From positions 1,081,731 to 1,134,375 of the forward strand of contig BJOX01000001.1 in NCBI GenBank assembly GCA_009731375.1: DNA of 52,645 nt. The letters are read 5' to 3'. Every line of letters starts with the position of its first letter. The first letter of the stretch is position 1. Made by a program: the position numbers and the translations under genes. Source of the DNA: Paulinella micropora. Its lineage: Eukaryota; Cercozoa; Imbricatea; Euglyphida. The notes below the pieces were generated by a model. It ran no database searches and was not told where the DNA came from. It was given only the letters and a program-made list of their open reading frames with translations. Positions 19,318 to 28,377 of this stretch are shown piece by piece.

Positions 19318-19905
19318 CTTATGTTATGAGAGTCTCGTCTGCTTTTTNNNNNNNNNNTGCAACCTTTTTCTCCTTCTTCGTTTTCTCTGTTGAAATAGTT
19401 ATGGGGCGTCAGGCCCTACACAGATAACGATAGTTTGGTCAAAAGAGCTGTTTTGTAGAAGTCAGTCTGTCGTCGGACAGTGCTTCGATACTTGTCTTGC
19501 TCTTGTGTGAGAGATGTGCAATTTCCTCTGGTTTCTGCAGAGAAAATGCAAGGAAAATGGTTCCAGAGAGTGGGAGTGCTTTGTTCGTTTCTCCTCTGTC
19601 TGTGTGTTTGTTTGATGTTTGTTTCGCACTTGTCCTACTTGGCTTTATGCAAGCAGCAAGAGGGAGTGGAGTAGGTGTGGTCTGGTATCTTAGCACACAG
19701 AAGCCAAATGTGCACAAGGGCTAAAGGTTATGCCAGCTTGTGACAAATTGATTGCTTGTTTGTAAGTTTTTTGTTTGAGGATGAGTAGGAGTGTTTGTTT
19801 TCGTCTGATGTCTCTGCGACAGATCAGCGAAAAATAAATGTGTGCTTATCTGATGTCTGTACCACAGATCAGAAAAGAAATCAGCCTTTAGCTATGGACT
19901 CCAAA
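19318..19905 (-). other. element A 5' leader with primer binding site
   Basis: Untranslated leader between the 5' LTR and Gag. The end next to the LTR (19887-19905) gives TTTGGAGTCCATAGC on the minus strand, a likely primer binding site. A 10-N gap lies at 19348-19357. Short GATCAG blocks repeat (TCTGATGTCTCTGCGACAGA and TCTGATGTCTGTACCACAGA). Confidence 0.6.
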
Positions 19906-20120
19906 TGTACTATCCCCAACGATAGCTCAATGGAAGAGTAAGTCGGTAATATAAGCAAACACAGTCCTCAAAAAGAGAATGATGTCTCGTTATATTAGCT
20001 CAGTGACGCAAAGACAAAAAGCCGCCAAAAGACCAGGATCAAATTGGCATTTCAGACGTGTCCGGCCAGACGAAATCTATAAATAAGTTTTTACCTGATA
20101 ATTCGGGGGTGATGTCCACA
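19906..20120 (-). repeat. right (5') LTR of element A
   Basis: 215 bp, TG...CA, about 99 percent identical to the left LTR outside two indels. Confidence 0.93.
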
Positions 20121-20238
20121 GACGAAATCGAAAGCTAGTTAGTGAAGTCAAAACGTCGTGCAGAGGAGAATCTAACGGATCGGTCAAAAACAGTAAAGTG
20201 TCAACGGTAGTGGTTTTGGCCGGTCGTTAAAGTGCTCA
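20121..20238 (-). repeat. left LTR of element B, part 2
   Basis: It aligns with 33360-33475 and ends GTTAAAGTGCTCA. It resumes after the second copy of GACG. Confidence 0.88.
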
Positions 20239-20760
20239 GTCAGGTTGAGTAGAGTTGCGTACAGAGTGAGTGACTAACGATTGGTCAGTGACTTGTCTCA
20301 GAAAAAAGTAGGAGAAAAGAGAAAGATGAGTCTCTTTAAACCCAGGAGGAGGATGAAAAAGAAGTGCGTCGATGTGTAGCGCAGTGTAGACGGAGATCAG
20401 CCGGGGCCGGATATCGGGATGCGGAAGCGGGACTGAGACAATTGAGGCGCAGTAGCGATGCGTTGATATCGGGGAGCTGACGTCGAGCCGTAGGAAGCTA
20501 GGTGGCCATGTATCGCACAGCCGAGATGAACCAACTTTAATGCACCAATTATGCCATGCCAATATAATCACTGAGGTGTTCAGATTCGATGAGGATGATT
20601 GTTGACCTGCAGGCATAAAAGGCAACCAAGGACTTACAGGGATACTCTGGTCGTGGCGTAGCTTGACTAGGGACGATGGCGGGCTAAGTGGGAAAAGCGC
20701 TGGGCTGTGGCGGGTGAAGCCGGTACGATGGGTAAAACCCACTTGAGAGTGTCGAGGTGG
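20239..20760 (-). other. 3' untranslated part of element B
   Basis: Open frames exist here on both strands but none shows a recognisable domain. No obvious polypurine tract is next to the LTR. Confidence 0.5.
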
Positions 20761-21222
20761 CTATTCCTTCGATGTAGCTTGTTTACCTTTCTGGAAGACA
20801 TGAAGCGGGAAGGATTCGCCGGTGATGAGAGGGCCTTTGAGACGCTTAAGAACGCTGGCGGGAAGTCGGCCTTTGTCTTTGTTGGTCTGATGAGAGCGCC
20901 ACTCGATGTGTCGATGAACGACTTGATCGTTTGTTGTGTCGAAGAGAAGGGGCTTCCAATGGGCCAGGGGATTACCCCAGCGTTGGATAGTGGTTTGGTC
21001 CTTTGTATCTTCGTAGATGGGACGGAAGAGAGGGTTCTTGTCCGAGGTCGTACCGAGCTGGTGAACTACGAGGTCGTTTTCCTCGTTCTCTGAGTCCTCG
21101 TCTATAACGATGCCAAGCTTAACCTGATCGCGGTCGATGAATGCTACGACTTCGCCGATGGTGTAGTTCACTGAGTCGTCGTCGTGATCGTCTACTGCGA
21201 CTGTGTTGAGCGGGGCGAGGCC
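20761..21222 (-). CDS. element B: post-integrase domain (Tudor/chromo-like by position)
   Basis: After a one-base shift at about 21222 the coding frame reads DDDSVNYTIGEVVAFIDRD, then VKLGIVIDEDSENEENDLVV, HQLGTTSDKNPLFRPIYEDT and later WGNPLAHWKP and RLPASVLKRL. The beta-rich start (G.VVAF, LGIVID, VVHQLGT) followed by F.P.YED looks like a small SH3/Tudor-type barrel, and the later part parallels the C-terminus of element A. The role is unproven; chromodomains in this position direct insertion. Confidence 0.5.
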   Translation of the reverse strand, partial: GLAPLNTVAVDDHDDDSVNYTIGEVVAFIDRDQVKLGIVIDEDSENEENDLVVHQLGTTSDKNPLFRPIYEDTKDQTTIQRWGNPLAHWKPLLFDTTNDQVVHRHIEWRSHQTNKDKGRLPASVLKRLKGPLITGESFPLHVFQKGKQATSKE

Positions 21223-21223
21223 G

Positions 21224-21682
21224 TCAAGTGGGTGCAGTATACGGAGCGAGGTGTGAGCGGTCGATGCGTTTCAATACCTTGTTGGTCTTGAGATGGCGCG
21301 GCTTGAAGCAGTTTGAGCTGACCTGTTCAACGATGGTGTAGGGGCCGTCGAACTGAAGAACGGAGGAGGCTGGAATTCCTTGCTTGGAATGCTTGGGGCG
21401 GTAGACGGAGACTGTGTCGTTTACTTTCCATTCCTTGACAGCCTTGCGGCCTTTGTTCTTTTGAGCGACGGACCGGGCGCGGGTAACGGTGGTGTACGCG
21501 CTGACATAAGTTGTGACAGCGGTGCGGGCGCTGTTCAACAGTGCGATCTGTTCGGCCGACTGTATTGACAGTGTCGGTGATGCGTCGAGGGCGGCGCTGG
21601 AAGCGGTAGCGCGGGCATTAACAATCTCCGGCGAGTCGAAGAAGTCCAACGTGAAGCGGGGCTTGCGGGCGAGCAATTTCCT
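21224..21682 (-). CDS. element B: integrase C-terminal domain
   Basis: Reads EWKVNDTVSVYRPKHSKQG, then LQFDGPYTIVEQVSSNCFKP and VLKRIDRSHLAPY, the standard gypsy integrase C-terminal pattern. It is in frame with the integrase core across a TGA at 21683-21685 (TGYCL, stop, RKLLARKPRF). Confidence 0.85.
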   Translation of the reverse strand, partial: RKLLARKPRFTLDFFDSPEIVNARATASSAALDASPTLSIQSAEQIALLNSARTAVTTYVSAYTTVTRARSVAQKNKGRKAVKEWKVNDTVSVYRPKHSKQGIPASSVLQFDGPYTIVEQVSSNCFKPRHLKTNKVLKRIDRSHLAPYTAPT

Positions 21683-22663
21683 TCAAAGGCAGTAGCCGGT
21701 TGCTGTAGAAACGTATGTGTTCTGAGCGAAGGAGAGAGAAGGGATGATGCTAGGCCAGCTGGTCTTTTCTGCCTTAGGGAGAGACTGGATAGCCGTGCGG
21801 ATTGCTTTCTGGCGGCATTCAACGTAGCCGAGTTGATGATGCGAGTAGGGCGCGGTGGTGAGCCATTCGAGGCCGGCTACGCTGCAAAATCGTTTGGCCA
21901 ACGTGCCAACGAAAGAACTATGATAATCGGAGAAGATGGATTCCGGAAAACCAAAGATGTAGGCCCATCGATTGAGGATGAGTTCCACTGTTTCTTCCGC
22001 GGATGTGGAGACGCATGAGATGAATTGGAGAAATCCCGAGAAAAGATCGACGATGGTCAGTATGTACTGAAAGGTGACGCCGGGGATGCCGATGTGAACG
22101 TGGTCGAGGCCGATGCCCTGTCCTTGATGCGTCCATGTGAGCGATGAATATCGGCCGTGGTTAAGGGTCAGGCGCGCGTGGACTAGTTGGCAAAAATGGC
22201 AGTCACGGAGGGCGGCGAGGACGTTATGATGCATGATATCCGTACCGTCTGTGCGGAACCAAATGTAGCGCTCCGGGGACGAGTGTCGGTTGATGATTTC
22301 CTGGCGTGTAACGCGCTGTGCATGCGATGTAGCAACGAGAGGATAGATATAGTGTTGCTCCATTCCAAGTCCATGTACGAGCCAGACGAGGTTGTCGTAA
22401 AGGAACAAGATCTTGCGGCATTGCTCGACGATCGTCTCTGGAAGAGTTTCATCGGGAACGCAATGAACCAAGTCTTGAGGCATGAGCAGTGCGAAGGGCT
22501 TGCGGAGAGCAAACATGTCGCGGGCAACCATCCGGGAGCGTTCAGCAGAGGGAATGACAATGGCCAAGTCCCATGGGGCTTGAATGCTACGTAGAGTGGG
22601 GCCGCCGCGTGCGGCAAGATAGGGACTTGAGACGGGTATCCAGGGCCGCGTGCGTGCCTTCAA
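21683..22663 (-). CDS. element B: integrase
   Basis: Zinc-binding end: HHNVLAALRDCHFCQLVHAR. Catalytic core: GIGLDHVHIGIPG with ILTIVDLFSGFLQF (first Asp region), SIFSDYHSSFVGTLAKRF (second Asp), HHQLGYVECRQKAIR (Glu). The spacing is that of a DDE retroviral-type integrase. The usual GNG before the Glu is LGY here. The frame ends at a TGA that interrupts continuing homology. Confidence 0.85.
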   Translation of the reverse strand: MKARTRPWIPVSSPYLAARGGPTLRSIQAPWDLAIVIPSAERSRMVARDMFALRKPFALLMPQDLVHCVPDETLPETIVEQCRKILFLYDNLVWLVHGLGMEQHYIYPLVATSHAQRVTRQEIINRHSSPERYIWFRTDGTDIMHHNVLAALRDCHFCQLVHARLTLNHGRYSSLTWTHQGQGIGLDHVHIGIPGVTFQYILTIVDLFSGFLQFISCVSTSAEETVELILNRWAYIFGFPESIFSDYHSSFVGTLAKRFCSVAGLEWLTTAPYSHHQLGYVECRQKAIRTAIQSLPKAEKTSWPSIIPSLSFAQNTYVSTATGYCL

Positions 22664-22832
22664 CTGCTAACCAAAGGGTAGAGCCTGCTCGGGGTGCCGG
22701 AATGGTGGATAAGAGCTGGAGAGTCGCCTCGGCTTCGCCAATCAAGGTGGGCTGGCCGGGGGCGATGCAAGGGACACGTGAGAGACCGTCGGGGAGTTGG
22801 TTTTGTTTACCTGGTAGGTATTCGACTTTGAA

Positions 22833-23192
22833 TCAAATCGTTTGAAGGTGCTCCAAAACCCAGTTGACAACCATGGGGCTGCGAGCGTGCCATAGCCACA
22901 AAAGGGGACGGTGATCTGTGACGATGGTGAGTTCGTGATCGCTGGCATCGATGTAGTAGCGGCACTGTTGAATACCGTAGATGACGCCGTAGGCTTCACG
23001 AACGTAGGTAGCCCATCGTGTTTGCGTGTCTGTAAGCTTCTGGGAGAAGTACTGGATGACCGGAGCGTTGCGCTCTGGGCCATTGTGAAGTGCGCCGCCG
23101 ATGCCGATCTGGCTTGCGTCCGTCCGGAGGTAGAGTCGTTGCGATGGCTCATACTTCACCAGGATGGGGAGCGTAGTGAGGACACGGCGGAG
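22833..23192 (-). CDS. element B: RNase H
   Basis: Reads LYLRTDASQIGIGGAL (Asp), YVREAYGVIYGIQQCRYY (Glu) and LTIVTDHRPLLWLWHA (Asp). Upstream it is in frame with the RT across a TAG at 23193-23195 (RDERKCMK, stop, LRRVLTTLPILVKYE). Downstream it is in frame across a TGA at 22833-22835 with FKVEYLPGKQNQLPDGLSRV, the end of the domain. Confidence 0.88.
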   Translation of the reverse strand, partial: LRRVLTTLPILVKYEPSQRLYLRTDASQIGIGGALHNGPERNAPVIQYFSQKLTDTQTRWATYVREAYGVIYGIQQCRYYIDASDHELTIVTDHRPLLWLWHARSPMVVNWVLEHLQTI

Positions 23193-23795
23193 CTACTTCA
23201 TACATTTCCGCTCATCTCGGGTCAGGTAGGGGGCACCGGAGGGCTGAGCGTGAGTGGATTTGAGAAGATTGGTCAGAGGTGCCACTAATCGGGAATAGTC
23301 AGGGATATGGGCTTGGATGAAGTTGGTCATACCTAAGACTGATCGGACTTCGGAAACGTTGGATGGGTCGGCCAGCTTGAGAATAGCGTCGACCTTGGAA
23401 GAATCTGCTGCGATACCTTTCTTGCTGCAGCGTTTGCCCAGAATGTTGAGCTCGCGATAGCCTAAGCGTAGTTTCCGGGCCGAACCGTGGAGGCCGGAGT
23501 CTCGCATGGCTTGAAAGATGCATCGGAGTTCGCGAAGATTGGTATCGAAGTCGTTGGAGCCGTCTGTGACGTCGTCGAGGTAGGCCGACGCGGATTTATT
23601 CCAAAAGTCCAAATGGTTGAAGGACTTATCCATAGCGCGTTGAAAGTCTCCCGGGGCGCGGTGAAAACCTTGAGGCATAAAATTAGGAACCAGGAGTCCT
23701 AAGGGTGTCCAAACAGCGAGAATATCGCGGCTACCGTCATCTGGATTGAGTCTCAGATGCCTGAAGCCGTCGACCATGTCGATAGAGCTGAGATA
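23193..23795 (-). CDS. element B: reverse transcriptase, palm and thumb
   Basis: Reads YLSSIDMVDGFRHLRLNPDD (first catalytic Asp), FMPQGFHRAPGDFQRAM, ASAYLDDVTDGS (YLDD box) and LRLGYRELNILGKRCSKKGI, then the connection VRSVLGMTNFIQAHIPDYSR. It is continuous with the upstream fragment across a TAG at 23796-23798 (RFAGWH, stop, YLSSIDM). Confidence 0.9.
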   Translation of the reverse strand, partial: YLSSIDMVDGFRHLRLNPDDGSRDILAVWTPLGLLVPNFMPQGFHRAPGDFQRAMDKSFNHLDFWNKSASAYLDDVTDGSNDFDTNLRELRCIFQAMRDSGLHGSARKLRLGYRELNILGKRCSKKGIAADSSKVDAILKLADPSNVSEVRSVLGMTNFIQAHIPDYSRLVAPLTNLLKSTHAQPSGAPYLTRDERKCMK

Positions 23796-24401
23796 CTAGT
23801 GCCAGCCCGCGAAGCGTTCGCGGTATTGATCTGGGTTGGGTAAACCTGGCACAGGCAGGTGGAGGTTGTCGTTGGCACCGCGGTAGTCGTAGACGTTGCG
23901 TATGTCGCGGATGACCTCCTTTGCTAAGTCTTCAATATTTCCTACGGGGCAGGCTCGACTAGCCCAGGCACAATTTGCGGAGGCCATGGACCAGAGGCCG
24001 GCTGTAAGTTAAAGAACGTCCATCGCCCAACCTTTGAGGTATTGGTTTACCGCTGGAGTCGAATTTGGGCATTGCACCGCAATTGGTTTAGCTCCCGGTT
24101 TGAGGATGAGCGACACGACAGTGTGGTTGAAGACACCTGCTTTGTCTTGGAAGACATCGTCGAATTCTCCGAGGAGGGCCCATAGAAGTCGTTGTTGTTC
24201 TGCAGTGAGGCCGGAGTTGACGACTTCAGGTGCGTATTTGGGCGCAGGCGGCGCGGTAAGTTTGGCGGCCTGTTTATCTAGAAAGTCGCGGCAAAGTCTC
24301 TCAGAAATGAGAATCCACGGGGTGGTCTGTGTTCCACTAACCGTAGTTGCCGTACAGTAAAGCATGCGCGGGTCCGGGCATGTTGCAGCGAGCTCCGCCA
24401 T
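23796..24401 (-). CDS. element B: reverse transcriptase, fingers
   Basis: The first frame (24401-24009) has the gypsy pre-RT pattern LGEFDDVFQDKAGVFNHTVV with KPGAKPIAVQCP, ending at TAA 24009-24011. The same frame continues as LTAGLWSMASANCAWASR to the TAG at 23796. The TAA therefore interrupts the conserved ..L..G.W region. The RT start may be fused to the unusual upstream protein at 24278-26116, with which it overlaps in another frame. Confidence 0.8.
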
Positions 24402-26116
24402 GGCGGGATCGAAGTAGTCTTTGTGGCAACCCCCGCTGGTTTCGGTTTAGGCTTGCGTGTCCCAGTAGCGACAGTAGTGTCGATGTGAAGGCAATCGCCG
24501 TAGCCACACTTACACCACACTTGATGTGTGTTGTTGGGGTGAAGCGCTTGCCATGCAAAAATGCCGTCAGGGACATTATAAGCGAACTGGTTACTGTTGA
24601 GTGATGGTACGGTATCGATTGAACACCAAATAGGGTCCACACTATTTTTCCCCTTTACGACGAGTTCAGCGAGTCTTCGCCAGACGCGCTCTTTGTCTTT
24701 GACGCTTGCCACACCGTTGATGGCTCCTGATGCGTTGAAGAAAGCGCGATCCAAAGAGTACGGGATGATGAGGCCGCAGTTGCTGAAGTAGTTGAGTTCC
24801 GAAAGGATCTCCCGTCGTAAGTAGATGTGTAGGCTGGGGTTGATAGCGGAAAGCCAAAATGGTGGCTGTGTAGGTAGAACGGAGGGCTTACTACAGTGTT
24901 TAGCTATACAAATACACCATGGTAAATGGGGCGTAAGGCATGCTTTACGTGACGCGCGGAAGGCAAAGAGGCCATCAGGAAGATCTTGTCGGGTACCGGC
25001 GTCGAAGTCTGGCTCACGTTGGAGAAGAGGATTACCCGATCGTTGTCCGACATCGATCCAATGGTCCAAGTTGTACCAGAGGTAGCGTTGCTGATCCGGG
25101 TCTAGCTTGTCTGTAAGGTTGGCTGTAGCCGCGTTGAGTCCGCCAGAAGAGACGCAACAAATCCAGTTCATGTGCGCATAAAAGTTGAGCTGCTTCAAAA
25201 TCTTTAGGCGCATGTCCGTTCGTAGGTCGGGATCGATGGCAGCAAGACGGAACATACCTGGGTAGATAGGCTGAGGGGCTGGTTCGACAGGGGCGTACTT
25301 CGTTTCGAGCCATTCCGCTTGTTGCCTTGGCCGGGAACGTAGGTGCATGGCGTAGGATGACGGTGATGTTGCCGCAGTCGAAGAAGACGATGACGATGAA
25401 GATGTGGCCGCAGGTGGTTGGCTATGGGCGAGTCCGGTTTTGACTCGTCGTCGTCGTCGTCTTTCTCCGGTACGGAGTCGGCGGTCTGGTGTTACAGGCT
25501 GTCTTTGCGACTTTAGGTGGAGTAGGTGCAGGCAGCGTGCTTGCAGTACTCTGTGTACCGGGTGTCGGAGCGGGGACTGATCCCGAAGTGGTGGTAGGCG
25601 TGGAGCCCGAACTAGAGCTCGAACTACTAGAGCTCGAACTGCTAGAGCTGGCGCCGGAAGCTGGGGCGAATATCGCGTCGTCGAGCATTTCGACGTCGAT
25701 CGGGCAGCTGCTGGATCCGGTAGTCCGGACTGTCCATCCGGGATCATGCACACGTCGAATCCAGGGTCGATGAACATCCCCTGGGGCAAGCCAATGCGGT
25801 AGTGTCCGCGTGTTTCCAGTGGACTCAGCGTGTGAATCGAGAGGGGCAGGTTCAGAAGTGCCTCGGCTTGAAGATCCGACTGAGACATCTTCATTTCGCA
25901 ATAGAACTTGCGGAGGCGTTCTGTAGTTTCGGCTGCCTTCAGATTGATCCAGCGGCCCGTGTTTGTATGTTGATCCACCGGTAGTGCCGATTCTGCGTTC
26001 CCCGGCGCCCATCTCCGGATGTGGGCATTGGGGTGGTAGTTCATCCGTCTGCGAAGGCATGGGACGCCAGAAGGATAACCTTTCAAACGTTTTTCTCGCG
26101 AGTACGGGTTGACCAT
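24278..26116 (-). CDS. element B: unrecognised protein with a tandem-duplicated Cys-ending domain
   Basis: A 612-codon frame just upstream of RT. After a Ser/Pro-rich middle, two related units follow. Unit 1 (about 25265-24890): FRLAAIDPDLRTDMRLKILK, QLNFY, LPDGLFAFRASRKA, WCICIAKHC. Unit 2 (about 24860-24475): FWLSAINPSLHIYLRREILS, ELNYF, VPDGIFAWQALHPN, WCKCGYGDCLH. Both end in W-C-x-C...C, suggesting a metal-binding end. The extreme N-terminal and C-terminal parts of the frame look like other frames of coding DNA. Gypsy elements normally place protease directly before RT, so this is extra cargo. No known family is recognised. Confidence 0.55.
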   Translation of the reverse strand: MVNPYSREKRLKGYPSGVPCLRRRMNYHPNAHIRRWAPGNAESALPVDQHTNTGRWINLKAAETTERLRKFYCEMKMSQSDLQAEALLNLPLSIHTLSPLETRGHYRIGLPQGMFIDPGFDVCMIPDGQSGLPDPAAARSTSKCSTTRYSPQLPAPALAVRALVVRALVRAPRLPPLRDQSPLRHPVHRVLQARCLHLLHLKSQRQPVTPDRRLRTGERRRRRRVKTGLAHSQPPAATSSSSSSSSTAATSPSSYAMHLRSRPRQQAEWLETKYAPVEPAPQPIYPGMFRLAAIDPDLRTDMRLKILKQLNFYAHMNWICCVSSGGLNAATANLTDKLDPDQQRYLWYNLDHWIDVGQRSGNPLLQREPDFDAGTRQDLPDGLFAFRASRKACLTPHLPWCICIAKHCSKPSVLPTQPPFWLSAINPSLHIYLRREILSELNYFSNCGLIIPYSLDRAFFNASGAINGVASVKDKERVWRRLAELVVKGKNSVDPIWCSIDTVPSLNSNQFAYNVPDGIFAWQALHPNNTHQVWCKCGYGDCLHIDTTVATGTRKPKPKPAGVATKTTSIPPWRSSLQHARTRACFTVRQLRLVEHRPPRGFSFLRDFAATF

Positions 26117-26419
26117 GTCATAGTCGCAGGGGGGGGGTGCCCGGAGGATGGTAGACTACGTGGATTTCGCGGCTGAAGCGCTTGCCGGTCTGGCTGGCGA
26201 TAAGATAAATAGCGATTTGAGCTATAATCCACTCCACGTTGTCGTATCGATTCCAGTAAAATGTTGTGGGCCATTTAAGTGGGAGGCATCTGGATTCTGT
26301 GGATCGATCCAGTTTGGGCACTGTTGAAGGTAGTTGGTAAGGTTTGTGCTGTTTCGGCCTCCTAGTGACCATGTACCTTCCTTGAATGTTATTCCTCGCG
26401 TTAATCCCTGCCAATTGTG

Positions 26420-27653
26420 TTAGTGGATATTGTCGAAGAACTCTTCGTCACGCTTATTCATGTAGTAGATGGACAGGGAACTATGGTTGAAATAGTTCCG
26501 CGGGAGGTCGACCGTGCAGATGTCGTAGTAAGAGTCCGTCGCAGTGATCTTCAGCCATATGGGATCAATGCAAGGGAGTCGGTGGAAGTAGTGCTGAAGT
26601 GCGAAACAGCGTTCTCGTGTTGGTAACTTGAACGAGTAGCGTTGGTATAATGCGGTGCCGAATCCCGGAGCCATACTGTATTGGCCTGTAGACGGGGTTT
26701 CCATGCAACTCCACGGGAAAAGCAACTCACCTTCGGAAAGCGCGTCCATAATGGTGTTTCGGGGTGCTGTTCTTGGGGTGTTGCCGACAATGAGTCCCAA
26801 GTAAGTACGATGACGCTTTGTATCCCCAAGGTCGCTCCGGATGATACACCATACCGGTGCGGAAATAGTCCACGTTTCCGGTAGGCTCCACTTGGCGGCC
26901 AACGAGGGCTGTACACAGAAGTTGCGCAGTACTTCGTCCATGTGCCGGGCCAAAGCGGAAGATGGTGGCCTTCAAAGGCGATTTCAAAAATCCATGCATC
27001 GTGCTTGCGCCTTTCGGATGGTTGAGGATCTTTTCCACGGTTTCCTTTGTTAGTACGTCCTGGACCACTGTTTCTTTCTGAAGGAGGCGTTGGCGCAAGC
27101 GTTTAACTCTGACTAGGCAGATGGCTTCCGTGTTGACGACGCCGTGTCTTGCAATCGCACCGTTGTCGATAAGACCCATTCCCAACGTGAAGTCGGAGAA
27201 TGTCGAATGGTCCATCTCATAAGGAATGTTGCGAGGAGGCCAGTAGCGTTGCATGAGGAGCGTAGATTTGTCACGACTGAGGCCGAACGTGGCATCACCA
27301 AATTCGATATCAGAACCACCCCAAGGGGTGTTCCCATACATCTGGCGAGGGTCCGTACGTATGTAGATCTGACTCTCCCGGGTGCGTGGAGGCGCCGTGG
27401 TGGACGACGAGTTCGATGTCGAGCTTGAGGACGAACTTGAAGTTGTGCTCGAAGTTGTGCTCGAAGTTGTGCTCGAAGTTGTGCTCGAAGTTGTGCTCGA
27501 AGGTGAGCTTGCTGTCGAGCTTGACGAGGCGCTCATAGATAAACTCGAGGATGAACTCGAAGCCTGGTTCGGTGCTGCAGTCCATGGGAGGAAAGTTCGT
27601 GCCAGGAGCGCGTTTGCGATAAAGTTGCAGTGGTCTGTATACGGGAAGACCAT
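26420..27653 (-). CDS. element B: unrecognised protein between protease and RT
   Basis: The frame 27653-26727 begins VFPYTDHCNFIANALLARTF, then a long Ser/Thr tract made by an imperfect 12-bp repeat (27436-27505). It continues MYGNTPWGGSDIEFGDATFG, IPYEMDHSTFSDFTLGMGLI and LNHPKGASTMHGFLKSPLKA. A frameshift near 26940 leads into the frame 26953-26420 (VWCIIRSDLGDTKRHRTYLG, LIVGNTPRTAP, CFALQHYFHRLPCIDPIWLK). Composition and absence of stops support coding, but I know no such domain. Confidence 0.5.
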
Positions 27654-28377
27654 CTGCTCCGCACATCTCCAGTGGATGTCATTTTCTGGTGGTGGGATTT
27701 GGTAGGTCCGCCGTGCGCAGCAACGATCGTTCCACTCGAGGGTAGTCCCAACCGCCGCTTACTGGAGTGATGTTGTCGGGCCATAGTCCTTGGCTAGTGA
27801 TCATTTGTTCCGGGACCCAATAACCGAGGTGTGGACAACTGGGGTATGTGCCCACGAAGCAAACGGATCCCATAGTTGGGAAGTAGTTCGCGTATACTTC
27901 CTTGACGATCCATAAGTCCTCGTCCGAAGCAGAGGCCTTTTCCTCTTCTTTGCGTTCGGGGATAAAGCTTGGAGGTATCTATACGTTTGGTACCGGTCGG
28001 ACCTCCTTGTACGTCTGCTGTGGGTTCTGACCTGCGCGTAAAGTGGGGACTGGAGTCAGGACTTCAGCTCGTCGAAGTTGAAAGGGATCTCCGATCGCAC
28101 GACGGGCGTTTGGTGTCATTGGCGGTGCTTCGAATCCCGCGAGCCTGCGGCTCGGGTATTCGTGTAGAGGGCCGCGTCCGACATTGGAGGACACATTTGC
28201 AAGCAGGGACGGCCTACTACCAGTAGTTACGCTCCGTAGTCGGATTCTTATGCCAATGGGCCGAACACTTCCTATGGGGATGGCTCGGCTGCCTCAGGTT
28301 CCGCATCCGGGACCGGAGCACGTGCTTCGGTCTGGAGCGGCAATCGAGGAACTGGTGATCCCTGAGTTTGTTTGAGG
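27654..28377 (-). other. element B: broken coding sequence, unrecognised
   Basis: Short minus-strand frames, for example 27873-27679 (CPHLGYWVPEQMITSQGLWP), indicate continuing but frameshifted coding sequence. No domain is recognised. Confidence 0.4.

Larger units (their letters stand above)
9867..20120 (-). mobile_element. Ty3/gypsy-like LTR retrotransposon A (nested in B)
   Basis: A complete element of about 10.25 kb is flanked by the 4-bp duplication GACG (9863-9866 and 20121-20124). The LTRs begin TGTACTATCC and end GATGTCCACA. Next to the right LTR the minus strand reads TTTGGAGTCCATAGC, a plausible primer binding site beginning TGG two bases inside. Next to the left LTR it reads CTGGGAGGGGGTAC, a polypurine tract. 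Coding order on the minus strand is Gag, protease-like, RT, RNase H, integrase (after RT, hence gypsy type) and a C-terminal domain. Three in-frame TAG codons and several frameshifts interrupt it although the LTRs differ by only about two substitutions and two indels. Confidence 0.93.

Noticed and set aside
12111-24011. Nuclear genetic code in which TAG or TGA is a sense codon
   Set aside because: All three stop codons occur in frame within decayed elements, and the gene models end plausibly at TAG or TAA; nonsense mutation explains it more simply. The protease exons contain no internal stops to test.
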